A stretch of DNA of 64,000 nt from Turnera subulata (GCA_028386065.3 JAKUCV010007347.1:62001-126000), one strand, 5' to 3'; positions 9,901-20,936 are shown, numbered from the stretch's first letter. The notes: a model not told the origin generated them from the sequence alone. A program made the numbers and translations.

Positions 9901-10540
9901 TGCCACCAGTTTTTCTTATAATCCCTAATTGAATTAATTAATTTTTTAAAGTATATCCAAAACTGAATTCCACAAAACATAGAATCACGAGTAAATATAT
10001 AGTAATTCATCAAGTCTGATACATGTTTCAGAACTGAATACAACCCAATCGGCGAATTTAAGTTAACAAAAACAATTGATGGTAATAATGGTTCAAAAAA
10101 ATTGACGGTAATAGCAATACAATTAAAAAACGATAATACAAATAATTGTAAACTCATAGGAGAGGTGATGGGAGTGGCCGGCGATGGCATCTTTCAGATT
10201 CCGGCGATGTCTCTTTGCTCCGGCACTGGCTTGATTTACTAGATCTGAGACTTCAATGAGTGAGGATCCCGGTAACGATAGCTGGAGGGAGAGGGACCGG
10301 ATTAGAACTAGCCGGAGTGGGAAACAGATGTTGGCCATGGGGGTGTTTTGCCTTGCATGCTCCTCCCACCAAAACGCAAAATAACTTGAGCCATCAAGAT
10401 TTTCCTAATTCCTCTAGATCTTCCTTTGCTTCATGGAGACCACCGACCTTCAAAAGTTTCTCTGGAAAAAATTAATTCTCTCTAACTATGAAATAGAGAA
10501 AAGCGTGAGAGAGATAAAAAAAAAAAAAAAGAAAGAAAGA
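9901..10540. other. Region without a recognised gene
   Basis: The left half is AT-rich. The part at 10150-10460 is more GC-balanced and has short open frames on both strands, possibly a fragment of a host gene, but nothing is identifiable. A poly(A)/GA tract sits at 10516-10550. Confidence 0.4.
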
Positions 10541-10716
10541 AAGGAGAAGATGAAACAGAGAAGAAAGGACAACAAAATGACTTCATTAAACTAAAATGAA
10601 CCATGCAGTCTAAGTCTTGGTGATCTCCATTACATTTCCATTATTACACGTTACTTATAACAATAACTAAGAGATAAAGCCAACCACATGCATCAGAACA
10701 GACTTATAACTATAAT

Positions 10717-10974
10717 CTACTTGCGCAAATCACGGAAATAGCTTGCCGGGTCTCTTTGAAAGTCATCCCTGTAAATGCGATGGTTCCTTCCGGGAGCTTT
10801 CATCGTTTTCCTTTCATCACTAGGAAGAGATCCCAATTTCGACAAGAGAGCAATACCGCCAACAACCAAAACACCTGCGGCTACAGCACCGGCAACCACC
10901 TTGGCCGTTTCACCATATGCTTCATCCTCTTTGTCTACTGTTCGAGTTCCAGTCTTGCTCTCGCTTGAACCCAT
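10717..10974 (-). CDS. Small protein A1 (type A, MGSSESK...KAPG...YFRDLRK)
   Basis: This intact 85-aa ORF starts at the ATG 85-95 bp downstream of a TATA box. Residues 1-22 are charged and start M-G-S-S-E-S, which fits the N-myristoylation pattern (Gly2, Ser6). Residues 25-46 are an Ala/Val/Gly/Leu-rich hydrophobic helix, a likely membrane segment. Residues 57-85 hold the family motif T-M-K-A-P-G-R-N, I-Y-R-D-D-F, D-P-A-S-Y-F-R-D-L-R-K, which should face the side opposite the membrane. It is the only type A copy that is intact and full-featured. The upstream region beyond 11142 is displaced by a copia insertion. The family is not recognised by name, and function is not inferred beyond probable membrane association. 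Confidence 0.75.
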   Translation of the reverse strand: MGSSESKTGTRTVDKEDEAYGETAKVVAGAVAAGVLVVGGIALLSKLGSLPSDERKTMKAPGRNHRIYRDDFQRDPASYFRDLRK

Positions 10975-11061
10975 GGTGCCCCAACCTTTAAGCTTATACA
11001 ACCTCAAGCACTGTCTAGCTAGGTTATTGCTTGAGATGATAAGATGTGGGGGAGAGGATGC

Positions 11062-11069
11062 TATATATA
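11062..11069 (-). promoter_or_regulatory. TATA box of A1
   Basis: The minus strand reads ACTATATATAGCATC, about 90 bp upstream of the A1 ATG. The paralogue A2 has the same motif at 27738-27749. Confidence 0.65.
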
Positions 11070-11141
11070 GTATAGTATGGAAGGTAGGCAGACATTTGTT
11101 TATTCGTTTTCTTTCTAATCGACAATCGATTAATTGACCAC

Positions 11142-11146
11142 ATTAA
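11142..11146 (+). repeat. Left target site duplication of copia-2 (ATTAA)
   Basis: ATTAA at 11142-11146 is repeated at 16505-16509, directly outside the two LTRs. Confidence 0.9.
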
Positions 11147-11751
11147 TGTTAGGCGTGGGTTTCCTCCACATGTGTGGAGCCCACTGCCTGTTGAACAAAT
11201 AAAGATAAAGTCAGCAAGTTAGGTACCGACATTGCTTTTGACAAGAAGGAAATGGAGAAAATCAGGAAAATTAGGCATCGAAATGTAGCAAATGCTGAAA
11301 AAAAAAAAAAGAGTGTGAGAGAGTGAGATAGTACAGTGAAAAAAAAATAAAAAGTGAAGGAGAAAGAGAGAGAAAAAAGAGGGAGGGAGGAAAAATTAGT
11401 CCTCTAAATTTAGGAAGTGACAAAATAGTCTTTCTAAATTTAAAAAGTAATAAAATAGTCCCTCTTAATTAGGGAGTGATAAAATAATGAAGAAAATACT
11501 TTTAGGGTATTTTTGGGAAATACTGTTTGTGGGACACTATTTTGGGTAGAACTTCAGATTTTATTTTACCCCTAAATGTTTTAAGGAAGTCTCTCTTTGT
11601 AAGCCTACTATTTTTATAGTGGAAGGGTTTCTGCGGGATTGAGCTTGTGGACAATAGCCCAAAAGTTTTGGGTGAAACACGTTAAATTTTTGTGTGCCAT
11701 TTATTTTCCTGTTGATCATTATTCCGCAAGATAATGCCACTGGGACCAACA
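11147..11751 (+). repeat. 5' LTR of copia-2
   Basis: It starts TGTTAGGCGTGGG and ends CTGGGACCAACA, and matches 15955-16504. It has extra near-repeats of the type TAGTCC-CTCTAAATTTAGG-AAGTGA around 11396-11480 that the 3' LTR lacks. Confidence 0.92.
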
Positions 11752-11753
11752 AC

Positions 11754-11768
11754 TGGTAGAGGAGCAAG
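11754..11768 (+). other. Primer-binding site of copia-2
   Basis: TGGTAGAGGAGCAAG begins two bases after the LTR, a variant of the initiator-tRNA-Met site. Confidence 0.7.
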
Positions 11769-11947
11769 ACCTATTCCAATACAAATACTCTATCCACACA
11801 TACAGTACTATTCACACTGTTTATTTTGTATGGTCCTGTTCATATATACGACACTGTTCACCGTATTTATATTGTTCATCTGTACGGGTACTATTCACCG
11901 CCAGGAATTTTTCTAGACCAAAAGAGTCAGTTAAAATTCTGGTCTAG

Positions 11948-14900
11948 ATGGAGGCGAAGATAAATAAGATGATCACTCTTGATTGCACAAATTACCACTT
12001 ATGGAGAAACAAGATGAAGGATCTCCTATTCGTGACGAAGATGCATTTACCGGTGTTCAGTACGGTAAAGCCTGATAACAAATCAGATGAAGAGTGGGAA
12101 TTTGAGCATAATCAGGCATGCGGCTACATACGGCAATTTGTTGAAAATAATATCTATAACCACATCTCTAGCATTGAGCATGCGAGAACTCTGTGGGAGA
12201 AGCTCGAAGAATTATATGCTTCCAAGACAGGAAACAACATGCTCTTTTACTTGACAAAATTGATGCAAGTAAAATATCAAGAAGGCACAACCGTTGCAGA
12301 TCACCTCAATGAAATACAAGGGATTGTGGACCAGTTGTCAAGCATGGGTATAAAATTCGACGATGAAGCACTTGCTCTTATGGTTCTGGCAACATTCCCA
12401 GATTCATGGGAAACCTTGAAGGTGTCAATCACAAATTCTGCACTTAACGGTGTGGTCAGTATGGCGACCGCCAAAAGTGGCATCCTGAATGAAGAAATGA
12501 GACGGAGATCAAAAGGCTCATCTTCTTCACAGTCAGAAGTCTTGGCCACAGTGACGAGGGGGAGAAGCCAGAACAGAGGTCAAAGCAGCAGAGACAAGAG
12601 CAGAGGAAAATCCAACAAATTTGCAAATATTGAGTGCCATTACTGCAAGAAGAAGGGCCATATCAAGAGATTTTGCCGACAGTTCAAGAAAGATCAGAAG
12701 AAAAACAAAGACAAAGATATGAAGAAGGAAGAAAGCAGTGATGATGAAGCCAATTCCCTCGGAGAATTCAATGTTGTTTGCGATGATGACATCATAAATC
12801 TTACTACTCAAGAAACAAGTTGGGTGGTTGATAGTGGTGCTACCATCCATGCTACATCACAGAGAGAACTCTTCTCATCTTACACGCCTGGTAATTTTGG
12901 GTCTATAAGAAAGGGAAATGATAAAGCCTCGGTGGTTGTCGGCAAAGGAGATGTTTGCCTAGAGACCATGAACGGGATGCAGCTCCTTTTGAAGAATGTC
13001 AGGCATATTCCAGATATGAGCCTGAATTTGATCTCTGTTGATAAGCTTGATGAGGAAGGTTTTTGTAATATCTTCTACAACGGAAATTGGAAACTCACTA
13101 AAGGCTCGATAGTGGTGGCACGAAGTACAAAGGTGTCAAAATAGTACGTGACTCAGGCGAAGATTCCTCAGCATGATGTAAACATTGTGGAGAATAACAG
13201 CCAAGTCCAGCTATGGCACAGACAACTCGGACATATAAGCGAGAAGTCAATGACGAAGCTAGTCAAGAAGAAAGCTCTGTCAGGATTGGACCAGATCCAG
13301 CTAAAGAAGTGCTCTCATTGTCTAGCTGGTAAGCAAAATAGAGTTTCTTTCAAGAGTTTTCCTCCTTCCAGAAAGAAAGATGTGTTAGAATTAGTACACT
13401 CAGATCTATGTGGGCCTTTTAACAAGTCCCTTGGTGGTGCCCGGTATTTCGTGACATTTATTGATGATCATTCACGGAAGACTTGGGTGTACAAATTCAA
13501 GTCCAAAGATCAAGTGTTAGCTATTTTCAAGCAGTTCCTAACCATGGTGGAGAGAGAGACTGGAAAGAAGTTGAAGTGTATCCGGACAGATAATGGTGGG
13601 GAGTACACAGGTCCATTTGATGTTTACTGCAAAGAACATGGTATTCGGCATCAGTTCACTCCTCCCAAAACACCACAGTTGAATGGCTTAGCTGAGAGGA
13701 TGAACAGAACTTTGATTGAGAGAACCAGATGCTTACTCTCTCATTCAAAGTTACCACAGGTTTTCTGGGGAGAAGCACTGCTTACAGTAACTTATGTGCT
13801 GAACCATTCACCCTGTGTTCCTCTTCAGTATGAAGCTCCAAAGAAGGTGTGGTCAGGCAGGGACATATCCTATGATGACTTGAGAGTATTTGGGTGCAAG
13901 GCTCATGTCCTTATTCCGAAGGATGAAAAAAGCAAACTGGATACTAAGACGAGGCAGTGTGTATTCATCGGTCATGGTCAAGACATGCTTGGCTATAGGT
14001 TCTATAATCCGGTGAAGAAAAAGCTTATTAGGAGTCGAGATGTTGTCTTTATGGATGATCAGACCATAGAAGACATTGACAAATCAGAGAAGGCCAGTGT
14101 TGATTCAGTAGAGTTTCAATTACCTCCTACAATGGTGCCGAGGCAAGTTGGAGGTGATGTTCAGGATATTCATCCTGAAGTTCCAGATGTACCTGTTGAA
14201 GATGAGTCAGTAGAAGCTGATAATAACGAGGATGATGGCAATGATGATACAGTCAGGGATGACCATCCTCAGCCTTTAAGTAGCTCTCCTTATCGTACAA
14301 GAACTGGCAGAGTTGTGCAATGCTCTACCAGATATTCTCCAAGTGATTACTTATTGCTCATTGACGGAGGAGAAAAAAAAAGCTATGATGAAGCTATTGA
14401 TGATGAGCATAAGGAGAAATGGGTTCAAGCCATGCAAGAAGAGATGAAGTCCTTGCATGAGAACAAGACATTTGAGCTGGTGAAGCTGCCTAAAGGCAAG
14501 AAAGCTTTGAAAAATAAGTGGGTGTTCAGGATCAAGCACGAAGAGCACAGTTCACTTCTTAGGTTCAAAGAAAGAATGGTTGTCAAAGGTTTCAGTCAAA
14601 GGAAAGGGATCTACTTTGATGAAATCTTCTCACCAGTGGTGAAAATGACCTCGATTCGCACAATGCTGGGATTAGCTGCAAGTCTCAACCTGGAGGTTGA
14701 ACAGATGGATGTTAAAATAGCCTTCCTACATGGTGACTTGGAAGAGGAGATATAAATGGAGCAGCCAGAGGGTTTCCAACAAAAAGGAAAAGAGGATTAT
14801 GTTTGCAGATTGAGGAAGAGCCTCTATGGCTTAAAACAGGCACCGAGACAGTGGTATAAGAAGTTTCAGTCGGTGATGGAGAAACAAGGCTACAAGAAGA

Positions 14901-15937
14901 CTACTTCAGATCATTGTGTATTTGTTCAGAAGTTTTCTGATGATGATTTCATCATCCTATTACTCTATGTGGATGATATGTTGATTATTGGCCAGAATGT
15001 TTCCAGAATCAACAGCTTGAAAGTACAGCTAAGCAAGTTTTTCTCCATGAAAGATTTGCAGCCAGCAAAACAAATTCTCAGGATGAGAATTATTCGAGAC
15101 CGACAGGCAAAGAAGATATGGTTATCTCAGGAGAAGTACGTTGAGAAAGTACTCCAGAGATTCAACATGGAAAAGGCTAAAGCAGTTAGTGGCCCCCTTG
15201 ATAACTACTTTAGATTGAGTTCTGAGCAGAGTCCCTCCACAGATGAGGAGAAGAAAGAGATAGAAAGAGTTCTATATGCTTCAGCAGTTGGAAGCTTGAT
15301 GTATACCATGGTGTGTACCAGACCAGATATTGCTCACGCAGTTGGAGTGGTAAGTCGATACCTTTTAAATTCAAGAAAAGAACATTGGAATGTTGTCAAG
15401 TGGATTCTCAGGTATCTTCGAGGAACCTCCAAAATGTGTTTATGTTATGGAGAAGACAAACCGATGCTGGTTGGATATACAGATGCAGATATAGCTGGTC
15501 ATGTTAGTTCGAGAAAATCTACATCAGGATACCTGATTAATTTTTCAGAGGGAGCAGTGTCGTGGCAGTTGAGGCTACAGAAGTGTGTTGCACTGTCAAC
15601 GACAGAAGCTGAGTTTATTGCAGCAACGGAAGCATGCAAGGAGTTGTTATGGATGAAGAAGTTCTTAACTGAACTTGGATTCTTGCAAGATAGTTATCAA
15701 ATATTTTGTGATAGTCAGAGTGCTATCCATCTTGCGAAGAATGCATCCTTTTATTCCAGATCGAAGCATATTGATGTGAGATACAATTGGATCAGGGATG
15801 TGCTGGAGAAGAAGATGTTAAAACTCGAAAAGATCCATACAGACGAGAATGGATCTGATATGCTGACGAAGACTCTTCCGAGAGGAAAGTTTGAATTTTA
15901 TCGAGAAGCTGCCGGGATGGTGGATCCCCCCATGTAG
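11948..15937 (+). pseudogene. copia-2 gag-pol polyprotein gene with two in-frame stops
   Basis: One frame encodes the whole polyprotein. Gag occupies codons 1-250, with an intact CCHC knuckle C-H-Y-C-K-K-K-G-H-I-K-R-F-C (Cys230-Cys243). Protease has its D-S-G-A active site (Asp295). TAG at 13142-13144 then interrupts. Integrase follows with H-R-Q-L-G-H / C-S-H-C zinc ligands and the D-D-E core (H-S-D-L-C-G-P, R-T-D-N-G-G-E-Y, L-A-E-R-M-N-R). RT begins near 14370 and is interrupted by TAA at 14753-14755, where the motif E-I-Y-M-E-Q-P-E-G-F is expected. The catalytic Y-V-D-D is intact (near 14970). RNase H has S-T-T-E-A-E-F and C-D-S-Q-S-A. Both stops look like single-base changes, so the copy decayed only slightly after insertion. 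Confidence 0.93.
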
Positions 15938-15939
15938 TT

Positions 15940-15954
15940 GGAAAGGGGGAGAAT
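15940..15954 (+). other. Polypurine tract of copia-2
   Basis: GGAAAGGGGGAGAAT lies just after the gag-pol stop codon and directly before the 3' LTR. Confidence 0.85.
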
Positions 15955-16504
15955 TGTTAGGCGTGGGTTTCCTCCACATGTGTGGGGCCCACTGCCTATT
16001 GAAACAAAAAAAGGTAAAGTCAGCAAGTTAGGCACCGGCACCGCTTTTGTCAAGAAGGAAAAGGAGAAAATCAGGAAGATTAGGCACCGAAATGCAGCAA
16101 ATGTTGAAAAGAAAAAAAAAAGAGGTGAAGCTCCATGCCTATATAAAGGCATGAACTCTTCACTGCGAAAAAAAAAACACAATCAACACCAAAGAGAAGG
16201 AGTGTGAGGCAGTGAGATAACGCTAGGGAGTGACAAAATAGTGAGGAAAATACTTTTGGGGTATTTTTGGGAAACACTGTTTGTGGGACACTATTTTGGG
16301 TAGAACTCCAGGTTTTATTTTATCCCTAAATGTTTTAGGGAAGTCTTTCTTTGTAAGCCTACTATTTTTATAGTGGAAGTTTTTCTGCGGGATTGAGCTT
16401 GTGGACGTAGCCCAAAAGTTTTGGGTGAAACACGTTAAATTTTTGTGTGCCATTTATTTTCTTGTTGATCATTATTCTGCAAGATAGTACCACTGGGACC
16501 AACA
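15955..16504 (+). repeat. 3' LTR of copia-2
   Basis: It starts TGTTAGGCGTGGG and ends CTGGGACCAACA, followed by the target duplication ATTAA. A TATA-like signal (CCTATATAAAGGC) lies near 16138. Confidence 0.92.
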
Positions 16505-16715
16505 ATTAATTGTCTCTTGAATGTGGTAAATAATTCTCTTGGAAGGACACAAATTTCTTGACAAATCCTGCAACCTCTCTTGACATAAGATAACGTAAGG
16601 GTTCTTAATTATAATCACATTGGAATTGGAACCAATTAATTTTATTTTGAAACACTCTTCCACTCCCTGTATACGTACTACTAGTAATCACATTAAAGTA
16701 AATATTGGAACTGTA
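16505..16715. other. Host sequence upstream of A1, displaced by copia-2
   Basis: No gene. It continues the A1 upstream region and matches the flanks of the other array copies at 27840-27876 plus 29083-29250, and 46140-46345 (for example TTCTCTTGGAA, CAAATCCTGCAACCTCT, ACACTCTTCCACTCCCTGT). Confidence 0.7.
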
Positions 16716-17168
16716 TGTTAAAGAGCAACACCACTAAATTAAATCTAGGTAGTTATTATCTAGATTTGGTCTTAAGTTGTTATCATTTAAAATATCTAGA
16801 TTAGATATTAGTTAGTTTTATCTATTTTTTAAAGTTTGAAGGAGATTGTTAGTTTCCTAATTTCTAGGTTAGTTGTTAGTTCCTGTAACCTATATAAAGG
16901 TCCTACTTTCTAATGGAAAATATGCATCCCAAGCTTTCTAGCTTTTCTCTCTAGTATTTAAGCATTTCTCTTTGAGTGTTCTAAGAGTGTATTCTCTCTT
17001 TTCTAATTTGTTGTCTTGTTAGTTTTTGTGAGTTTTCTATCTTTTCCAACTTGGGTTTTGCGCAACCTGCCTGTGCAAGCTAGTCTTGCTTAGTCTTGGC
17101 ACAATCTTCCTGTGTGACGAGGTTGGTAGTGTCAAAGGTTAGTGCTTAGTGCTGCGCATAGTTCAACA
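16716..17168 (+). repeat. 5' LTR of copia-3
   Basis: It begins TGTTAAAGAGCAACACC and ends CATAGTTCAACA, with a TATA box (CCTATATAAAGG) near 16890. Confidence 0.92.
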
Positions 17169-17171
17169 TTT

Positions 17172-17186
17172 TGGTAGCGGAGCAAG
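17172..17186 (+). other. Primer-binding site of copia-3
   Basis: TGGTAGCGGAGCAAG lies three bases after the LTR end. Confidence 0.75.
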
Positions 17187-17270
17187 TCCTTCTTCGGGAG
17201 ATCACGTAGTGGTGTTTTGTGAGAATTCTTTGTCGATACAATGACCGACCTTCAAGTTATCGGCGCAATG

Positions 17271-18268
17271 TAGAAGCTCAACAACAAAAACTATAGTACG
17301 TGGTCAACCTGCATGATGTCCTACTTGCAAGGACAAGATCTATGGGAAGTGGTCAATGGTACCGAGGTAGCACAACCAGCAGAAACAAATGGAGAGTTGC
17401 GGAAGTGGAAGATTAAAGTGGGCAAGGCAATGTTCGCTTTGAAGACAACACTAGGAAAGGAAATGCTGCAATGCATACAGAAAGCTAAAACTCCGAAAGA
17501 AGCTTGGGATACGCTTGTCACTCGGTTCTCTAAAAGGAATGATACGAAGCTTCAACTTTTAGAGAACGAGTTGTTGTCTGCGACACAAGGCAACATGACA
17601 ATAGCACAATACTTTCACAAAGTGAAGTACTTGTGCCGTGAGATTTCGAAGTTGGATCCAGAAGCATCTATCGGCGATTCCAGGATCAAGAGAATTCTTA
17701 TCCATGGTTTAAGGCCGGAATTGAGAAGCTTTATTGTTGCTGTACAAGGTTGGCCAACTCAGCCATAACTTGAGGGATTTGAGAATTTGTTAGCCAGTCA
17801 AGAAGACTTAGCTAAGCAAATGGGAGGAGTCTCGCTGAAGAATGAAGAAGAGGCACTCTATGCAAAGAAGAGCAATTGGAATTCCAAGGAGCATGAAGGT
17901 GGTGGATCCAAGAAGAATGGTGACAAGTTTAAAAGTCATCATGGTGAGATGAGCACTCATGAAGGAGGCTCGAAGAACCATTCCAATGGAAGGAGGTTTA
18001 AAGGAAAGGGTTACAACTGTAACAAGAAAGGACACATGACAAAAGACGGTTGGTCTAAGAAGAAAGCCATGGAGAGCAATGCTGCCACATTCGAATATGA
18101 AGAAGAATGGGATGCTGAAGCATTGTTTGCCATCGAAGACGAAGAATTTGCATTTACGGCGACAATACATAATCAAATCGATTATGAGAGTGACTGGTGG
18201 TCCTCATACAAGAAAGCACTGCCAGATTCAGATTGTCTGAAAGAGACAGTGGAGTCTTCTCAAGTTTA
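17271..18268 (+). pseudogene. copia-3 gag, fused by deletion to the linker before RT
   Basis: This is UBN2-type copia gag: W-S-T-C-M-M-S-Y-L-Q-G-Q-D-L-W, K-A-M-F-A-L-K-T-T-L, L-L-E-N-E-L, and G-L-R-P-E-L-R-S-F-I. A TAA at 17766-17768 interrupts it. The zinc knuckle near 18010-18055 is degenerate, with first and last cysteines replaced (G-Y-N-C ... D-G-W). The frame reaches the point where protease should begin (Y-E-S-D-W) and then runs into unrelated sequence, stopping at 18268. The deletion therefore joins the start of protease to the integrase-RT linker. The ATG start is not clear because the expected start region near 17241-17270 is disturbed. Confidence 0.8.
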
Positions 18269-18347
18269 ACTAAGTTTAGGAGAAGCTGAAGTTTTAGAAG
18301 ATGGTAGAGATGGTGCAGCTGTAGCTCAAAGTCCTTGGCGAACAGGT

Positions 18348-20140
18348 GTGCACCAAAGGCCAAATGAAGAAGTTAGGCCGCATGAAGAAGCTGAGCCAAG
18401 TGGAGGTAGCGAGCTGAGTGGAGGAGGCGAGCAGAGTGCAGCTGAGCATGAAGAAGGTGAGCCAAGTGGAGATAGTGAGTCAAGTGAAGAAGGCCAGTTG
18501 GTTGTAGTTGAACCGCCAGTTCAGCCAAGAAGATCGGTAAGACCTAAGAAGCCAAATCCCAAGTATGCCAATGCTGCTGTTATAGAAGATGTGAAAGAAC
18601 CTGAGAGTTTTGAAGAAGCATCTTTGAGCTCAAGATGGATTAAAGTTATGGAAGAGGAGCTTGGAGCATTGGATCATAACCAGACTTGGGAGCTTGTGCC
18701 ACTGCCAGTAAGAGTAAAGCCTATTTCTTGCAAATGGGTTTACAAGATAAAGCGTCGCACAGATGGATCGATTGAGAGGTACAAGGCTCATTTGGTAGCT
18801 CGAGGATTCTCTCAACAGTATGGACTAGACTACGATGAAACGTTTAGTCCAGTCGCAAAGCTTACAACTGTGCGAGTTCTACTAGCACTTGCAGCTAGTA
18901 AGAACTGGAACCTGGGCAGATGGACGTAAAGAATGCATTTTTGCATGGGGAGCTAGATCGAGAGATCTACATGAATCAACCAACGGGTTTTAAGAGTCAA
19001 GATCATCCCGAGTATGTATGTAAACTCTGGAAGGCTCTCTATGGACTAAAACAAGCACCAAGGGCCTGGTATGGCAAAATTGCTGAGTTTTTAGTCCAAG
19101 GTGGTTATGTTGTGACAACTGCAGACTCTAGCTTATTTGTTAAAGCTAGTGGAGGGAGGTTAGCAATAGTGCTGGTCTATGTGGATGATTTAATCCTCAC
19201 AGGAGATAGTGAAGAGGAAATTCTCCAGACAAAGCAGAATTTGTCCGTTCGCTTCCAGATGAAAGAGCTTGGACAGCTTAAGCACTTTCTTGGTCTTGAA
19301 ATTGACCTTACACAAGAAAGTATCTTTCTTCATCAACAGAAATATTGCAAAGATTTGCTGGAAAAATTCGGAATGCACGATTGCAAGCCAATATCAACAC
19401 CTATGGAGCCAAATGCCAAGTTATATGCTCATGAAGGAAAGGATTTGGAAGATGCAACAATGTATCGTCAGCTTGTGGGTAGTTTGATATATCTGGCTTA
19501 AACAAGACCAGACATCTCCTATGCGGTCGGTGTGATGAGTCGGTATATGCAAAACCTAAAGAAGCCTCATTTGGAAGCAGTCAGAAGAATCTTGAGATAT
19601 GTCAAGGGTACACTTGGCAATGGAATTCTGTACAAGAGAAGTGAAGATTGCAGATTAGTTGGCTACTGTGATGTTGACTATGCAGTTGATCATGATACCC
19701 GACATTCAACTACTGGGTATGTTTTTAGACTCGGGTCTGGAGCAGTTTCCTAGTGTAGTAAAAGACAACCAACGGTGTCTTTGTCCACAACAGAAGCAGA
19801 GTATCGAGCTGCAGCAATGACAGTTCAGGAGAGCACTTGGCTTGTGCAGCTGTTGAAGGATTTGCATCAGTCAGTTGATTATGCAATTCCTTTGTATTGT
19901 GATAATCAATCAGCAATACGTTTGACTGAGAATCCCGTGTTTCATGCAAGGACTAAACACGTGGAAGTTCATTATCACTTTATCAGAGAAAAGTTCTTGA
20001 AGAAGAAGTGGAGCTGAGGCAGGTGAAGACTGAAGATCAAGTCGCAGATGTGTTCATAAAAGGCTTGTGTGGCAACAAGTTTGAACGCTTTTGTCGTCAG
20101 CTCGGTATGGTAGAAAGAGCGGGAGTTGGTGTTGTGGAGG
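18348..20140 (+). pseudogene. copia-3 reverse transcriptase and RNase H, with frameshift and stops
   Basis: An acidic linker with repeats of the type E-E-x-E-P-S-G leads into RT (W-E-L-V-P-L-P, C-K-W-V-Y-K-I-K). A frameshift near 18912-18925 splits the motif before [10 protein letters not shown]. The catalytic Y-V-D-D-L-I-L-T-G is intact (near 19180). Stops replace expected residues at 19499 (before T-R-P-D-I) and 19752 (inside the S-W-C-S-K motif). RNase H motifs L-S-T-T-E-A-E-Y and C-D-N-Q-S-A-I-R follow, and the tail is frameshifted after 20010. RT copies element RNA into DNA; this copy cannot make it intact. Confidence 0.88.
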
Positions 20141-20142
20141 AG

Positions 20143-20595
20143 TGTTAAAGAGCAACACCACTAAATTAAATCTAGGTAGTTATTATCTAGATTTGGTCTT
20201 AGGTTGTTATCATTTAAAATATCTAGATTAGATATTAGTTAGTTTTATCTATTTTTCAAAGTTTGAAGGAGATTGTTAGTTTCCTAATTTCTAGGTTAGT
20301 AGTTAGTTCTTATAACTTATATAAAGGCCCTATTTTCTAATGTAAAATATACATCCCAAGCTTTTTAGCTTTTCTCTCTAATATTTAAGCATTTCTCTTT
20401 GACTGTTCTAAGAGTGTATTCTTTCTTTTCTAATTTGTTGTCTTGTTAGTTTTTGTGAGTTTTCTATCTTTCCCAACTTGAATTCTGCGCAACCTGCCTG
20501 TGCAAGCTAGTCTTGCTTAGTCTCAGTACAGTCTGCCTACGTGACGAGATTGGTAGTGTCAAAAGTTAGTACTTAGTGCTGCCCATAGTTCAACA
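20143..20595 (+). repeat. 3' LTR of copia-3
   Basis: It begins TGTTAAAGAGCAACACC after GGTGTTGTGGAGGAG and ends CATAGTTCAACA. Same length as the 5' LTR, with scattered substitutions. Confidence 0.92.
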
Positions 20596-20660
20596 ATGTA
20601 AAGGATCATTGGAAAAAGGGGAAAGTAGGCGGAATCTGAATTTAGTTTAGCCCGTGCAAA

Positions 20661-20830
20661 TTTCAGGGACTTGCACAATAAATATGCATCCCTGGAGATA
20701 TGCGAACATCCTGGCCAGGGGCTTTCATAGTCTTCCCATCAGTGGTTGAAGCTGACCCAGAAACAGGGGCCTTGCCAGTAGTAGCTGAAGCCACGTCGTT
20801 TGTCCCTATTGGCTTTTTTTGTCACCAGAA
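20661..20830 (-). pseudogene. Type B small-protein pseudogene B1
   Basis: The minus strand carries the type B gene in pieces. The ATG is changed (the plus strand reads CCAGAATTTTT where B2 has CCAGACATTTTT). S-G-D-K-K is followed by a frameshift, then the body resumes (V-A-S-A-T-T-G-K-A-P, T-M-K-A-P-G-Q-D). After I-S-P-G-M-H the normal C-terminus is missing. The bases encoding the final F-K-D-L-R-N-K-stop are instead found in reverse orientation on the plus strand at about 20661-20684. The promoter-like TATA at 20937-20946 is still recognisable. Confidence 0.75.
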
Positions 20831-20936
20831 TTTTTTGAGTCTTTTTTTTATGATGTGCTCTGATATTCTCTACATAGGTAATCTATACTTCACTGCGTCT
20901 GTGCCTCTAATCGTTGAAGGGTGGTGTGACTGGTGT

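Larger units (their letters stand above)
11147..16504 (+). mobile_element. Structurally complete Ty1/copia retrotransposon (copia-2, Tork/Tnt1-like)
   Basis: Both LTRs, the primer-binding site, one gag-pol gene in the copia order (gag, protease, integrase, RT, RNase H), a purine tract and a perfect 5-bp target duplication ATTAA are present. It lies in the upstream region of gene A1. The paralogous flank at 27779-27876 shows the uninterrupted site. The 5' LTR is 605 bp and the 3' LTR 550 bp; the difference is an A/G-rich expanded part of the 5' LTR (about 11330-11480). Two in-frame stops in gag-pol mean the copy is not autonomous now. Confidence 0.95.
16716..20595 (+). mobile_element. Internally deleted Ty1/copia retrotransposon (copia-3)
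   Basis: Two LTRs of about 453 bp (16716-17168 and 20143-20595) flank gag, RT and RNase H, but nearly all of protease and all of integrase are missing. The flanking five bases are CTGTA and ATGTA, a target duplication with one change. The uninterrupted site GAACTGTAAAGGA occurs in the paralogous flank at about 46338-46352. It entered the same gene-upstream block as copia-2, about 210 bp away. Confidence 0.93.

Noticed and set aside
10123..10475. Candidate small gene near 10.2-10.5 kb
   Set aside because: Open frames of about 70 codons exist on both strands without promoter signals, homology I recognise, or a paralogue in the array. Listed only as unassigned sequence.
17171..17190. tRNA gene fragments at TGGTAGCGGAGC sites
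   Set aside because: These short motifs adjoin LTR ends and are primer-binding sites. No cloverleaf can be built around them.
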